A stretch of 64,000 bases of DNA from Stenocarpella maydis (GCA_002270565.1 NQMI01000033.1:305909-369908); one strand, 5' to 3'. Shown: positions 26,211-37,449, counted from the stretch's first letter. The notes: generated by a model from the sequence alone, not told the origin. Numbers and translations are program-made.

Positions 26211-26340
26211 ATGTCCAAACCCCTTGGCCAAGACCAGCACCCGTCCAAGAGACACAGTAAATACACAGACTGATAGTTGGCGCCTGGCTTCTGGGATATC
26301 GCACCAAGAAAACCAAGACCCTTCTTCATAAACCAGCAAA

Positions 26341-27431
26341 ATGACCAAGGTCCTTCTCACCGGTGCGTATCAGAAGCTTCAACAGCAGCCTGGTTTATCA
26401 GCCCAGCTAACAGACCCCCCCCCCAAGGTGGTTCTGGCTTCATCGCGGCTCATGTCCTCGAGCAGCTTCTGGAGCGTGGCTACAGTGTCGTCACCACTGT
26501 TCGTTCCGAGGACAAGGCCTCCAAGATCCATGCCGCCCACCCAGGCCTGGGTAAGGACCGTCTGGAGACGGCCATTGTGCCCGACATCGCGAAGCCCGAT
26601 GCCTTCGATGACGTGGTCAAGACTCCCGGCATCGAGGTTGTCCTCCACACGGCATCCCCGTTCCACTTCAACTTCACAGACCCCAAAAGGGATCTCATCG
26701 ACCCCGCCGTCATCGGCACGACTGGCATCCTCAAGGCCATCGCCAAATCCGCCCCAGGCGTGAGGCGCGTCGTCATCACCTCGTCTTTTGCCGCCATCCT
26801 CGACGCATCCAAGGTCAGCGACCCAAACACCACCTTCAACGAGAAGTCCTGGAACCCCGTGACCATCGAGGACATCCACAAGGACAAACCCACCGCCTAC
26901 CGCGCCTCCAAGAAGCTCGCCGAGAAGGCAGCATGGGACTTTGTAGGCGCCAAGTCCAACAACGCCAAGTTCGACCTCGTCACCGTCAACCCCCCGATGG
27001 TCTTTGGTCCCGTCGTGCACCACCTCGCCAGCCTCGACACCATCAACACCTCCAACGAGCGCATCGTGGCCCTGGCCCAGGGCAAGTGGAAGGACGCCGT
27101 GCCCCCCACCGGCGTGTCCAACTGGGTTGACGTGCGCGACGTGGCGAGGGCGCACATCCTGGCCTTCGAGAAGCCCGAGATTGGCGGCCACAGGCTCTTC
27201 ACGACGGCCGGCACCTACTCCAACAGAGACATCCTGGTTGCCGCGAGGAAGAACTTCCCCGAGCTCAAGGACAAGCTGCCGGCCGAGGATGTCCAGGGTG
27301 GAGAGCCCACGCCGGCGGATAAGACCTACAAGTTCGACAACTCGGAGACCACCAAGCTGCTAGGCTTCCAGTGGATCCAGATCGAGGAGGCTGTCGTCGA
27401 CACTATCAAGAGTCTAAAGTCCTTCTTGTAA
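26341..27431 (+). CDS. NAD(P)-dependent extended SDR reductase (GRE2 / dihydroflavonol-4-reductase-like)
   Basis: Two exons, 26341-26362 and 26428-27431, joined over a 65-nt intron (donor GTGCGT, branch GCTAAC, acceptor CAAG), give 341 residues. The splice restores the Rossmann motif TGGSGFIA at residues 7-14, which confirms the structure. The catalytic set is intact: Ser126/127 in TSSF, Tyr165 and Lys169 in YRASK. The family comprises cytosolic carbonyl reductases acting on ketones and aldehydes, such as yeast methylglyoxal/isovaleraldehyde reductase Gre2, or 4-reductases of secondary metabolism. Length and motif spacing are normal for the family. Arg33 in the second strand region (TTVRS) is compatible with NADPH use. 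The true substrate cannot be told from sequence. No biosynthetic partner genes lie nearby, so a general detoxifying reductase is the simpler reading. Confidence 0.93.
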
Positions 27432-28111
27432 TTGAGGTTTCGGAATCGGGAGCAAATAAGGCGGGGTGGCTGACTGAGAGCCGGTGGCCGTAGCTTACAG
27501 CTCACAAGACTGCCCAAGATATGGCCCGTAAGAAGCCGACGCTTAGACTTGAGCGTCATTTGTCATTACCCGACACCAACCATCTATCGTAACTTGCAAG
27601 GTAGAAGCTGTGTTCGCCAGGATTGAAGGCACCTAGATCACGATGGCCAGGGCCAGTAAGGGCAAACTCATATCAACAACTCTCGTTTCGTGTATTCACC
27701 CCACCGACCTCACACGGACCAGAGTCACGTTGGCTGTAGCTGCTGAGTACTCCCCATACACACGCGTACAAAGGGGGTTCACGCCTCCATGACCCCAGGT
27801 AACCCGGGATGAACTGCAAAAAATCAGTAATACAGAAGTCATACTGATATCCTCATTCATTTAACCTTGTTGCAAGCCCTGCCCTCTTCCCGTGGAGGGG
27901 GTATCAATCAGATGCAGCCATTCATCACAAAATCTCCCGCCCTATTTATACAACAGGGCTACGCATTGTATCCCAAAACGCCTTCCGCAATGTTCCCCAT
28001 GGACCGGCCCCATCTAGTATCTACAACACGGCGTCGAGGTAAGGCATGATCCTGCTCGGCGCCCAGCGAGCCTCGGTATGAGGCCTGGTGATCTAAGACT
28101 CTCGGACAAGA
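27432..28111. other. Intergenic region between two convergent genes
   Basis: About 680 bp separate the stop of the reductase (plus) from the stop of the SIT4-like phosphatase (minus). It should contain both 3' UTRs. I see no gene, and no clear terminator can be named. Confidence 0.7.
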
Positions 28112-29489
28112 TCACAGGAAGTAGTCGCTCGGGCCCCTGCGGCCAGCAGGTACGTGCCGCTGGTCATCGGGAACGGCGGAGAAGATACTGAACTTGGTGT
28201 CCAGGTTCGTATCGACTGTCATAATGGATGCCACATTGCCACATCTGTAGCAGTAGTTTGGCGCTGACCAGACCGTCACGACGGACTTCTCCGGGAAATG
28301 GTACTGCCAGATATTATTAGCTTTTGTAAAGGGCCCAGGCGCAACGGGACGGAGACCAACCTTGTAACCTTCATTCACCAACTGGTGGGCTCGGGCAATG
28401 GTCTTCAGGCCGTTGACATGGTTGAACTCAGTGGCGACCTTATCGCCGAACAACCAGCCAGCGCCACGAGGACTCACAGCCCATGTATCGATGTCTTCGG
28501 GGTCGCTCCAAACCAAGTCGCAGAACGCACCCTCGTGAGGAATTTCCTGTGCTCGGGCGACGACCCTGATCTGATCGATAGTCCGGATTTCGGGGCTTAG
28601 GCCACCGTGCACGCAGAGAACAGTCCCATCCACGATTGCGGCAAGGACAAGAAAGTCGAAGACCTGGCAGCATGCCTTCCAAACAGAGGCATTGCCATAC
28701 TTTGTCTGGCATTCCTCGTAGAAGCCGTAAACCTGGGTAATCTGTCGGGACTCATGGTTTCCTCTGACGAGGACGATTCGGTCAGGATACCTGGGGCACG
28801 TCAGTCACACTGCGGAATATCATTCGGCTCCGACCTCCGACTCACTTTGCCTTGAGGCACATCAGTAACGTGAAGGTCTCGAGACTGAAGTATCCACGGT
28901 CGACGAAATCGCCCAAAAACACAAACCGTGTATCAGCCGACTGCGAGGGACCGGTGGCGGCAGCACCACTACCGGAGCCCGAACTGCCGGGTCTGGCAAC
29001 GCTCTCGGAAGATGTGTTGGCCTCTTCATCAACGTCTCCGCCTGCCTCGCCAATATCGTCTCCAGATGTCTTGGACTGCTTTATCTTCTTCCTCAGTTTC
29101 GGGTTGGTAATCTCTGTTGGTGGCTCGATGTCCTCCGAAGTGATCACTGTGGTAGCCGTCTGTGGGGCTTGTACATTAGTCTCACCGGGCATCCCGCCGG
29201 CGACGCGGAAGAGCTCGAGAAGGTCGTAGAATTGCCCGTGTATGTCTCCACAGATGGTGACAGGGGTCACAACCGGTTGTATGTTGGACTCTGGCAGGTG
29301 CGGTCAGCGCAAGCCCTCGTGCACCGGGCTGGGGGACGAACCCTCCATGAGCACCTCCTTCACCATCTCGCACAGCTGCTTCATGACCGACTCGGGAAGA
29401 TAATGACATTGTTTTGCCTCCTCCAGCCATTCATCCAGTCCAGCACCTGGGGTCAGGTTCGCCGGTCCAGGCTTGGGAACATTAGCCAT
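28112..29489 (-). CDS. sit4: SIT4/PP6-type serine/threonine protein phosphatase catalytic subunit
   Basis: Four exons on the minus strand: 29489-29342, 29290-28846, 28790-28361 and 28303-28112. Introns are 51, 55 and 57 nt with GT-AG ends, and the first has a CTGAC branch site. The product is 404 residues. PPP-family metal-site motifs are intact: GDIHG 64-68, GDFVDRG 176-182 and GNHE 208-211, plus the late [10 protein letters not shown] and C-terminal DYFL signature. The N-terminus ([16 protein letters not shown]) and the segment YHFPEK before VVTVWSAPN match yeast Sit4 better than PP2A, PP4 or Ppg1, as I know those families. Sit4/PP6 dephosphorylates proteins controlling G1/S, TOR signalling and trafficking, with SAP regulatory partners. 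Unusual here: an insertion of about 88 acidic, Ser/Gly-rich residues (83-170) between the first two metal motifs, against about 311 residues in yeast. I chose the ATG at 29489 because the upstream in-frame residues are not conserved-looking. Confidence 0.93.
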
Positions 29490-30473
29490 GGTGGATTTCC
29501 AGTGTTCCGCCGGCAGTTTCGAAACGCCTGTATTGGGTAAGGGAACGGCGAGGGCGCAAGAAGAGGGAGCCGGATCGACTCGAACCAAGGCACCGAGGTC
29601 GGACGGGACACGTGAGAAGGGTCTGTGTAAGATGCCGTCAGTGTCACATCCTGGCCCGTCGAGGTCTTTGGCGAGTCCTAGACCTACGCAGAAACCTGAT
29701 CACAGCTTTTAGAGGCTGAAGGCTAGCTGTGCTTTTGATGATGCCTGAAAAACCACAGCTTGAGGGAGTCTTTGGGGGGGGGCGTTTGAGATGAATGAAT
29801 GCTAGATAGATCAGGTAGGTCAAGGTACAGTGCTACACAACAATAGCATTGGCCCAGGGTCCGGATGCCGAAGCAGTCGTCGGCACTGGGGGTTCTTCCC
29901 CTTCCGCCAAAGGGGGGGGGGGTTCGTTGCGTAGACTGCTGGTCTAAGAGCCCATCTCCTCACTACCCAGGTACCTAGGTTAGGTACCTTAAGCTCTTGG
30001 GCGCAGGGGTTATTGGAGTGGGTCCTGCAGATCGGGATGAGGACATGCGCTGGAGTGGGATGGCATTTCCAGACCACAGCAAACCCCACAGTCAACGGGC
30101 AGCTCTATCAAGAGAGGACGGACTACCGTGATGACTGTCTATCTAGTCTACCACTCATCGCCCCAAATCCACCGGCCGACACTAAACACCATAGCCTAAC
30201 TCTTTTCTAGCACCCATGAACTCCGAACCAACAGCTATCGGAAGGTTAACCCGTGTGTATCCTCTGGAATTGGGGGCTGGAGCCCCGTGAGCTTATTCCA
30301 GGTCGTCTGTTTCTTGCAACAGACAGACATACCTGACTGCCGGCTGCACACGCAACGAGGTCTGCGACGACGGCATACCCCCGAACCATATTATACTTGT
30401 CTATTCATCCATCACCAACGCCATTCCTGTTCCCCTCGCATTACATCGCAAACCTGCGGTGCAACATCACGTC
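29490..30473. promoter_or_regulatory. Divergent intergenic region between the sit4-like and UPF3-like genes
   Basis: About 980 bp separate two divergently transcribed genes, so it should hold both promoters and 5' UTRs. It contains a perfect 9-bp inverted repeat at 29969-29989, AGGTACCTA and its complement around GGT. The stretch just before the UPF3-like ATG is pyrimidine-rich, as is common in fungal 5' UTRs. No TATA box is obvious on either side. Confidence 0.6.
29969..29989. promoter_or_regulatory. Perfect 9-bp palindrome in a divergent promoter
   Basis: AGGTACCTA, spacer GGT, TAGGTACCT: both arms are perfect. It is nearly midway between the two divergent start codons. It could be a dimeric transcription-factor site; this is inference. 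Related AGTACCTAGGTA sequence also occurs near 2331. Confidence 0.4.
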
Positions 30474-32530
30474 ATGACCACGACCGAGGGCAAATCCGGC
30501 CCTAAGCAAGCTGGTGTCCTACCTATCCGTCCTGCTCAGACCCAAGGGCCGGCCGAGTCGCCCAGGTCTGCCAAGTCGAAGGCTGCAGCACAGGATGGCA
30601 TCAAGGCAAAGGTGAGGAGGCTCCCACCTGGTATGACCGAGCACGAGTTCCTCACGACCCTCGGAGACACGTGGAAGCCGGGCAACGGGAAGGTTGGCTG
30701 GTTCTCATACCACTGCGGCCATACACCCAAGAGGTACGTTGACCACGCGCATAGATTGACAGAACATAGCAGCTGACCGCATGCTATTGGCGCAGCGCCT
30801 CCAAGGACTCCACGCCCGCATTCGCCTTCCTCCAAGTTAAGGAAGAGGACCTCGAAGCACTCGACCAGGCAGTCCAGAACGCTACTTGGGAGGATGCAAA
30901 AGGCACCTTCAATAGCCCTTCCGTCGTTGGCCCGCCTTACATCGAGCGCTCCGTCTACAAGAAGATGCCACTCGCTAAGCCCAAGAAAGACCCCAAGGAG
31001 GGTACCATCGACCAGGATGAGGACTACAAGGCGTTTTTGGCCAGCCTAGCAGAGGACCCGACCATGAAGCCGGACGAGGCCCAGGCTGACGCTGAGGACC
31101 CCGCAAAAGCCGAGGCGGATGCTAAGACAACCATCGCCCCACTGGCTCAATTCATCAAGGAGAATCGCGAGAAGAAGGCGAACAAGGCCAAGGAGGCTGC
31201 GGCTGCTAGGAGCAGCAAGCATTCCAGACAGGAGTCTCAGGGCACCAAGGCCAAGGGCTCATCAACGGCTCCAGATGACTCCAGAAAGAAGTCCAAGGAC
31301 AAGGCTGCCGAGAAACCCAAGGAGACAGTGCGCATTCTCAAGAAGCAGGCCACCACCGAGGCTGCCGCCGAGGCGGCCAAGGCCGTCGCTAAGGACATCA
31401 AGGCGGGCAGCTCCTCCACTGACGCTGCCAGCAGCCGTCGTGCTGGTATCCAAGGCGTTGCCAACATTCTCAAGCGGGATCTCGGGCTTTCCAATGGTTC
31501 TGCTGCAAGGAAAGCACGTCAGGAGGTGGCAAAGCAAGAGGCTGCGAAGAAGGGAGACACTGACGCCAAGACTAAGGAGCCCAAGGGCAAGGACAGTGGA
31601 TCCAAGACTGCGGCGTCAGCAGAGTCCGCTCAGACTACGGATCGGCCTCCAACTCCCACAGCACCCAAAGCACAGGCAGAGAAGCCCTCGAGGCCAGGAC
31701 GAAGCAGAAGGGGTAAAGAGTCCAAGTCGGCCGACTCTAAGACCGCAGGGCCCACAGAAACTCCAGCCGCGGCACCCAAGGCCCCTGTGATACTACAGAA
31801 GAAGAAGGAAGAGAGTTCTGCACTGCCTGCGGCCAAGGAAACCGCAAATAGTGCTAAGCCTTCTAAACAAGGCTCGTCGGCAACACCCGCGCCTCCGACT
31901 GGGCCGAAGGCAGCGGCCGCAAAGGGCAGCCAGTCTGGAGGTTCCCAGAAGAAGAACAACAGCCCAACGCCGGCAGTTGCTTCTACACGCGCATTTCTGA
32001 AGCATGCCAATCCGTCCCAGGGGGTGACCGAGGCCCTGCTAAAGGAAGCCATGCAGGTCTTTGGTGGCATAACCTTCGTCGAGATCGACCGTCGCAAGGG
32101 CTTCGCATATGTGGATTTTTCGGATCACGCCGGACTGGTCAAGGCGATGGCCGCCAGCCCCGTCTCTGTTGCTCAAGCAACCGTACAAGTCCTCGAGCGT
32201 AAAGACCAAGGTTCCAAGAAGACTGGCAGTACATCCAACAACCAGGCTCAGTCCGGTGCTGCCAGTAGCAGCAACAACAATGCAGCCGCAGCCGCACCCG
32301 CCCCCGCCCCGGCTAACCCCCCGACTGCTTCATCATCTAATGCGGATAAGAGCAGCAGTGGGACGGCTGGCGAGCAGCAGCAACCTAAGCGCAGCCGGCG
32401 ACGCGGCCGCGGGAGAGGCAACGGTGGAGGAGGAGGAGGAGGTGGCGGTAACAACGATGGGAAGGCTGAGAGCGGTGCAGGTCCCTCTGCACCGGCAGCA
32501 GCCGATGCGGGAGGATCCGGCGCTGACTGA
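30474..32530 (+). CDS. upf3: UPF3-like nonsense-mediated mRNA decay factor
   Basis: Two exons, 30474-30733 and 30796-32530, with a 62-nt intron (donor GTACGT, branch CTGAC, acceptor GCAG), give 664 residues. The Smg4/UPF3 RNP-type domain starts at VRRLPPGMTEHEF (about residue 47) and continues through GKVGWFSY and, after the intron, AFAFLQVKEED, ending near KPKKDPKEGTIDQDEDY. The middle is a long Lys/Ala/Glu-rich low-complexity tract. A second RRM-like stretch lies near residues 482-560 (ITFVEIDRRKGFAYVDF), followed by an Arg/Gly-rich tail (RRRGRGRGNGGGG). UPF3 proteins bridge UPF2 and mRNP components during surveillance of premature stops and shuttle between nucleus and cytoplasm. The ATG at 30474 is the first in frame. 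The C-terminal RRM-like and RGG segments are less usual than the N-terminal domain but occur in RNA-binding proteins generally. Confidence 0.85.
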
Positions 32531-34606
32531 ACAACTGCGGCTTTCAAGACTCGATCATTCGATGTCTTATACAGCCTGACGAACCAGGCCGCCAGTGTCC
32601 GCAAGGGACAATATAGCGTTTCCAGACCGACGTGAACGGGATCGACTCGGGCCCAGTCGGAAAATTTGGCCGGCATGCTTCATGCACTCAGGGGTGTTAG
32701 TATTATACGCCGCCGATGTCGTAGACATCGCCGTATCATACTCGACCGCGCAGAAGGGGCTCTCACGATTATCCAAGTGGGCAATTATTGAACAGATATA
32801 TGGGACGGGAGGAACGGGCACCCAGCAGTCTCACCAGCAGGCCCAAATTCGCGCGGCAGGAGGACGATATCCGGCGTGTGGTGCATCTCAACCAAACAGT
32901 CCCAAGGCGTGAGGCAGATGCCCAACCCTCCAAGACGTGTATGACACCAAAAGGGACAATCAATCTCTGATTTGCATGTGCGCGAACCCCCTCACGCACC
33001 TCGGAATGATGCCGATCTCTTGTACCCATTGTGTTCGCCTTCCAAGATGACATGCATAGCCGGAACTCGGACGAGGATGACATCTGTACCACACTCCCTC
33101 CCTGTCAGGATGCCTCGTCCGGCCACTCTGCCCACCGCACGACGCCCTCCGCCACTTACTCGACCCCCCAAATATCCTGACAGAGCCCGGCTGCCCGACC
33201 AGCACAAAACACGTAGTCCGTGTAACGAGTGAGTTGACGTCACCTTGCCTCGAAGCAGGGCTGCACTTGGCAACGCTGCCTCGATGGCGGAACCTTGGGC
33301 TGCTGTCACTCCCCACCGGCTACTAGGCAAAGGGGTTGGCGTTTGCTCGTCACAGGCCCCCGAGATCAGGTTACTCACTGTCTGGATACTGCGATGGTAC
33401 GCCCTTTGGTCGCCGATCATAATCCGTTTGAATTGGACCCCGCCCCTCTAGCTATCTTCGGTTCTTTTTAACTGCTTTCCTTCTTACCTCCATCCTCACT
33501 CTTGACAACCGTGACGCTTCATCCAACCAGGGGTATATGCTCTGGCAGTGAAGCCATACTTTTCCTTTCGCCAACCCAAGCCCCAGAAGGGGTCATCTAT
33601 CTGTCTATCTAGAAGGGGTAGGTAGTTTGTGCTATATACCCTAGGAAATCAATAAAAGAGATAAAGAGAGAGACTGTGTGACAGCGAAAAGAAAAGTGGT
33701 ATCAAATTTCCAAGGGGGGTCCGTCTCGCCCCGTCCTATCCTAATAACCGGCCTGGTATTTCCAAAGGTATTCCACCTGACCGTCCCAGCCATTTATCCA
33801 CCCGTCCGACCACCCAAGAACTCCATGAAAAGCACAGCCATCAAACAGTAGCCACCGAGAACAATAGGAAATGTTTTCGGTGTGTCCAAGCCGCAATAAT
33901 GTAGGAAGAAAAATTGGAACAGGCGTGGTGTGCCATGTTCCCGACCGTCAGGACCTGCATGGCTGACTGCCAGCTCACCCGGGACCGAGGATCAACACAG
34001 GTGAAGTGTGTGGGGTCGTCAGCTATATATATGTGTGTGTGTGTGTGTATATGCGCGCGCGCGCGCGCCCGAGTGTGGTGTGAAGACGAGGGGCATCCTT
34101 AAGCAGAACACCGCCCCGGGTGGGAGGGGGAAAAAACAATGTCTGCCTTGCAGGGCGAGCGGTGGTAGGCTTCCCGCCTGTGTGCTGGATGCCCGGGATA
34201 CGGACACCGAGTCTGCTTGCGCCTAGGGTTTCCTCCCCAGGCAGAGGCCCGCAGTTGCGCAACTCCAGAGCCTTGTTATGGCGCCTCGACAGCTGAAGCC
34301 CCGTGGGGTCGGGGATCATGATTCCGGGGGGGGGGGGTTGCGTGTTTGACATGTAGTAAGCCGTTCCTGACCTGACACGGATATATCGTGCATGCATTTG
34401 TGGTCTGACGACCGCAGCGAATAAAGTGATGACGGTTTCCCCAGTTTGTGGTTTGAACCCCGATCGCCTCGTGCGACGGCTCCCTGGTGGTGAGCAAAGT
34501 GGCGCTCCAGGTGAAGGATCACGAAGGATCCACGCTGCTCGGCGAGGCTGGGGCGCTCCCTCTCCTCCCTGGAGAGCCTGGGAAATGTCCACTGCCCCCG
34601 TGGCCA
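32531..34606. other. 2-kb intergenic region
   Basis: Between two convergent genes. I see only short overlapping frames, a TG/CG dinucleotide array (listed) and runs of 8-10 G. No gene is supported. Confidence 0.65.
34028..34070. repeat. Compound (TG)n-(CG)n dinucleotide array
   Basis: AT/TG repeats pass into about eight perfect CG units. Alternating purine-pyrimidine tracts of this kind can adopt Z-DNA. It lies 3' of the coiled-coil gene. Confidence 0.9.
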
Positions 34607-35527
34607 TTATAGGGGGTGAGGGTAATAGTTCCCGGTCTCGTATCCGACGGTTGGGGACAAGAGCTGGTCGTTCGGGTACTTGTAAAAGACAGATGGCCGC
34701 TCCAATCCGGCACTGCGAGGCGTTGAGGAGAAGGCCGGGTCCTGATACTGCGAGACCAACGGCTGGCCCGTCTTAGACACGGCGACGGGCCCGTCGAAAC
34801 GGTGCCCTGGTGGGCTCGGCACACCCGGCGAGGTCGGTATCGTGACGGTGGGCCGCGCAGCAGCGGGGCCGAGGGGCTCAACGTATGGCCTGTCCGTGGG
34901 GTATGAGGCGTGGCTCATGCGGCGGCTCCTGGGGGCCTTGGAGCTTGACCGTCTTGAGGAGCTGGCATCGCTCGAGGTATCGGCGCGTTCGAAGCGGCCC
35001 TTGAGGCGGTCCTTCTGCCGGTCGGCATCCGACTCCTTGGCCCGCTTGCTCTCGCTCCGCTGCGGCTTGCTGCTCTTGGGAGAGGTTGTTGTGGCGGGCT
35101 GGGCCTCGTGGTCGCGGGATTTCTTTTGGAGCCTCTCGTAATTGCTCCGGAGATCCTCGTTCTCATTCTCCAGAGCCGCGACACGGGCCTCAAGGGCCTT
35201 GTTGGCGTCCCTGAGCTTCTTCCTCTCCTCCTCAAACCGGGCCTCCTGCTGCCTGAGCTTCTTGGTGAGCTGTCTTTCGATGTCCACGGCCTTCGCCTTC
35301 AGATCAGCGGCCTTGTTCTCGGAATCCTCCAGGGCCTCCCTTAGAGCCTGCTGCTCATACAGGGATTCTGTGTAAGAATCAGGATATGCTGTCCCCGAGC
35401 ACCTCGAGCTTGTGGTGTACGAACCATGGCCTGAATCACTCCTTGAGGCCGAGGAACGGGAGGACCCGCTGCGAGAAGCGGTGTCATCGTCGAACCTGAC
35501 AGACTTGCGAGATGTTTCGCTCGGCAT
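34607..35527 (-). CDS. Single-exon coiled-coil protein of unknown function
   Basis: An uninterrupted 306-residue frame with a textbook start context (GCCGCCATG at 35527). Residues 1-45 are Ser/Arg-rich and basic (SRKSVRFDDD). Residues about 54-141 form a strong heptad-pattern coiled coil rich in Glu, Lys, Leu and Ala (QQALREALEDSENKAADLK, ALEARVAALENENEDLRS). Residues about 142-215 are basic and Ser-rich. The C-terminus is Pro/Ser/Thr-rich with aromatic residues and ends NYYPHPL. No enzyme motif, signal peptide or membrane segment is visible. The coherent composition and low stop density support a real gene. I do not recognise a named family; a cytoskeletal or scaffold role is possible for such an architecture but unproven. 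Confidence 0.75.
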   Translation of the reverse strand: MPSETSRKSVRFDDDTASRSGSSRSSASRSDSGHGSYTTSSRCSGTAYPDSYTESLYEQQALREALEDSENKAADLKAKAVDIERQLTKKLRQQEARFEEERKKLRDANKALEARVAALENENEDLRSNYERLQKKSRDHEAQPATTTSPKSSKPQRSESKRAKESDADRQKDRLKGRFERADTSSDASSSRRSSSKAPRSRRMSHASYPTDRPYVEPLGPAAARPTVTIPTSPGVPSPPGHRFDGPVAVSKTGQPLVSQYQDPAFSSTPRSAGLERPSVFYKYPNDQLLSPTVGYETGNYYPHPL

Positions 35528-36820
35528 GGCGGCCGGGTGAGTCGGAATTGTTTAATATAGGCCTGGCCGGGGGCTTGTTTCCAGGGCTGGCGAATGGGGC
35601 CAGGACGAAGATGCAGGAACACACGAGGGATTCAGCACGTGTTGGACGTTGATTTGACCAGAGTAGCGGAGAAAACTGCACGACTGCCCAACCCCGGGGG
35701 AGTCGAGGGAAAGCGAGGCGACGAGAGTATTTAAACCGGGCGAATTGGGCAGTGCCGGGAGTGCAGGTTAGACAAGGCTGTGGGTAATACGCCGTCTTAG
35801 TGGGAGCATTAGGCTGCAAGGAAGGTGGTTAAAGACCAGGGGCAGTCAGAGCCCAACCGGCTATGTGTGTGAATGGGGATATAATAAGGAGGGCCGAAAC
35901 CACCGAGTTTTGCCTTGTCAATGGATAAATCCGACTCGGAAGGTTCTCGAGACAATGTCAGACAGACCTGGCCATGGACAATGTCATGAGGAGGAGGGAA
36001 GGGGCCGAGAACAAGAAGACAAAGGGCGGAAAAACGCCTTGTCATGGACGACAAAGTGCATTTATTATCTCAAGGTCGACGACTGTCGACGAGCCTCACG
36101 GCTGCTCGCCTGCGCAGCGCAATCCTGCATCCTGGTGCCACCTGCTGCCTCGGGACCAAGCCATGACGGCCTGCTGCCTCGGGGGCTCAAGTGCGTGCCA
36201 CAGGACAGGCAGGGGTTGCTGGGGAAGTGGATTAAAGAAACTGGGTGACTCAAAGGTTGCCTGGGGGCCATGCGCTGCCATGCGCGGCCATGCGCGGCCA
36301 TGCGCGGCCATGCGCAGCTCTGCGCAGCGAGGCAGAGAGGCTCGGAGCAAAGATGGTGTGCATGAATGTGGTGGGTGGGTGGACGGATGGGACGGACTGC
36401 CAACGGGCGGTGGCTTTTCCCTTGCACCCCCTACTTCGGCTTGCATCCTGCACTAGCAGCTAGGCCCTGTCACCCTGCCAATGCTGGCTGCATGCCCGGG
36501 GGCTGAGCTTAGTATACTTAGCCCCAAGTATGAGCTGATATCTCAATCGTATAAGATGATGAGAGTAGTCACTTCCTGAGATGCTTATAATATCTAGACC
36601 GGCATCAAGGTCCCTGGTAGTATTTCTGTTGCTGCTATAAGAGGGCCCTAAGACTTAGTAGCGGTTAGGGCCTGGGGGCTGCCTGCTTGCTAGGCTATAG
36701 GGCCCTTATCAATAAGGCGCCCAGCAGCCCGTGCTGTTTATAAATAGCCCTCTACCTACTATTACCTCTAATAACTGATTTTTAAATTCAGAAACAATTA
36801 AGTAAATTAATATATTATAT
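35528..36820. other. Intergenic: promoter side of the coiled-coil gene and transition to AT-rich DNA
   Basis: Short overlapping frames only. A 10-bp GC-rich minisatellite lies at 36268-36325. From about 36,470 the base composition falls steadily into the AT-rich block. Confidence 0.6.
36268..36325. repeat. 10-bp minisatellite (CATGCGCGGC)n
   Basis: About five copies of CATGCGCGGC, degenerating to CTCTGCGCAGC at the right end. Confidence 0.88.
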
Positions 36821-36947
36821 ACTTAACTTATACTTAACTTATACCTAACTTATACTTAACTTATACTTAACTTATACTTAACTTATACTTAACTTATACT
36901 TAACTTATACTTAACTTATACTTAACTTATACTTAACTTATACTTAT
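36820..36947. repeat. 11-bp AT-rich satellite (TTATACTTAAC)n
   Basis: About eleven tandem copies of TTATACTTAAC with one T-to-C variant. The array marks the border of the AT-rich compartment. Confidence 0.92.
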
Positions 36948-37322
36948 ATATTATATTATTTTAATATAATATTTATTTTATTAATTAAGATTTAATTAAA
37001 ACTATAGGATAATAGCTTGAAAGATTAACATCTAATTAATCCTTAAATACTGCTTAATCAATTAGCCTAATAGTCTTTATATTAAATACAATATAAGATT
37101 CTACCTTTACTGCTTCTCTTATATTATTCTTTAAGTAATTATAGCTTCTAAATTAATAGTTCTTTATACATAATTTAAGCTTATTTTATTATAAGTTATA
37201 AAGATTATTATAGCTTTAAAATATTATTTATGGTAGTTAAGTATTGTTTTTGAATTAAGAAAATAAAATAAATACTTATTAATATAGTTTATATAATATT
37301 TAGTTAATTAAGAATATAAAAA

Positions 37323-37408
37323 TATTATTGTATTATTATTATTGTATTATTATTATTGTATTATTATTATTGTATTATTATTATTGTATTATTATTATTG
37401 TATTATTA
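37323..37408. repeat. 15-bp AT-rich tandem repeat
   Basis: Six tandem copies of a 15-bp ATT/GTATT unit (TATTATTATTATTG with one extra base). Confidence 0.9.
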
Positions 37409-37449
37409 TATATATCTTACTTAATATATATGCTATTATCTCTTTGTCC

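Larger units (their letters stand above)
1..26340. other. 26-kb GC-balanced region with no recognisable gene
   Basis: I read this stretch on both strands and found no protein family I recognise, no convincing spliced gene and no RNA gene. The open frames are mostly short, overlap on both strands, and give translations rich in Arg, Ser, Pro, Cys and His, as expected from non-coding GC-balanced DNA. The region lacks the AT bias and TAA/TAG-studded frames of the RIP-mutated block further right. It does hold many simple repeats, a long GTT microsatellite and a poly-A tract, listed separately. The first 225 bases are open on both strands at the left edge, so the end of a gene lying outside the window cannot be excluded. 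Genes with many short exons could be missed by eye. Confidence 0.6.

Noticed and set aside
26379..27191. 270-residue minus-strand frame opposite the reductase
   Set aside because: It is the antisense shadow of a well-supported SDR gene; its Gly/Val/Asp-rich composition follows from the codon bias of the sense strand.
31630..32097. 155-residue minus-strand frame opposite the UPF3-like gene
   Set aside because: Antisense shadow of a low-complexity coding region.
36820..37408. CRISPR-like array
   Set aside because: These are simple head-to-tail AT-rich tandem repeats without unique spacers, in a eukaryotic genome.
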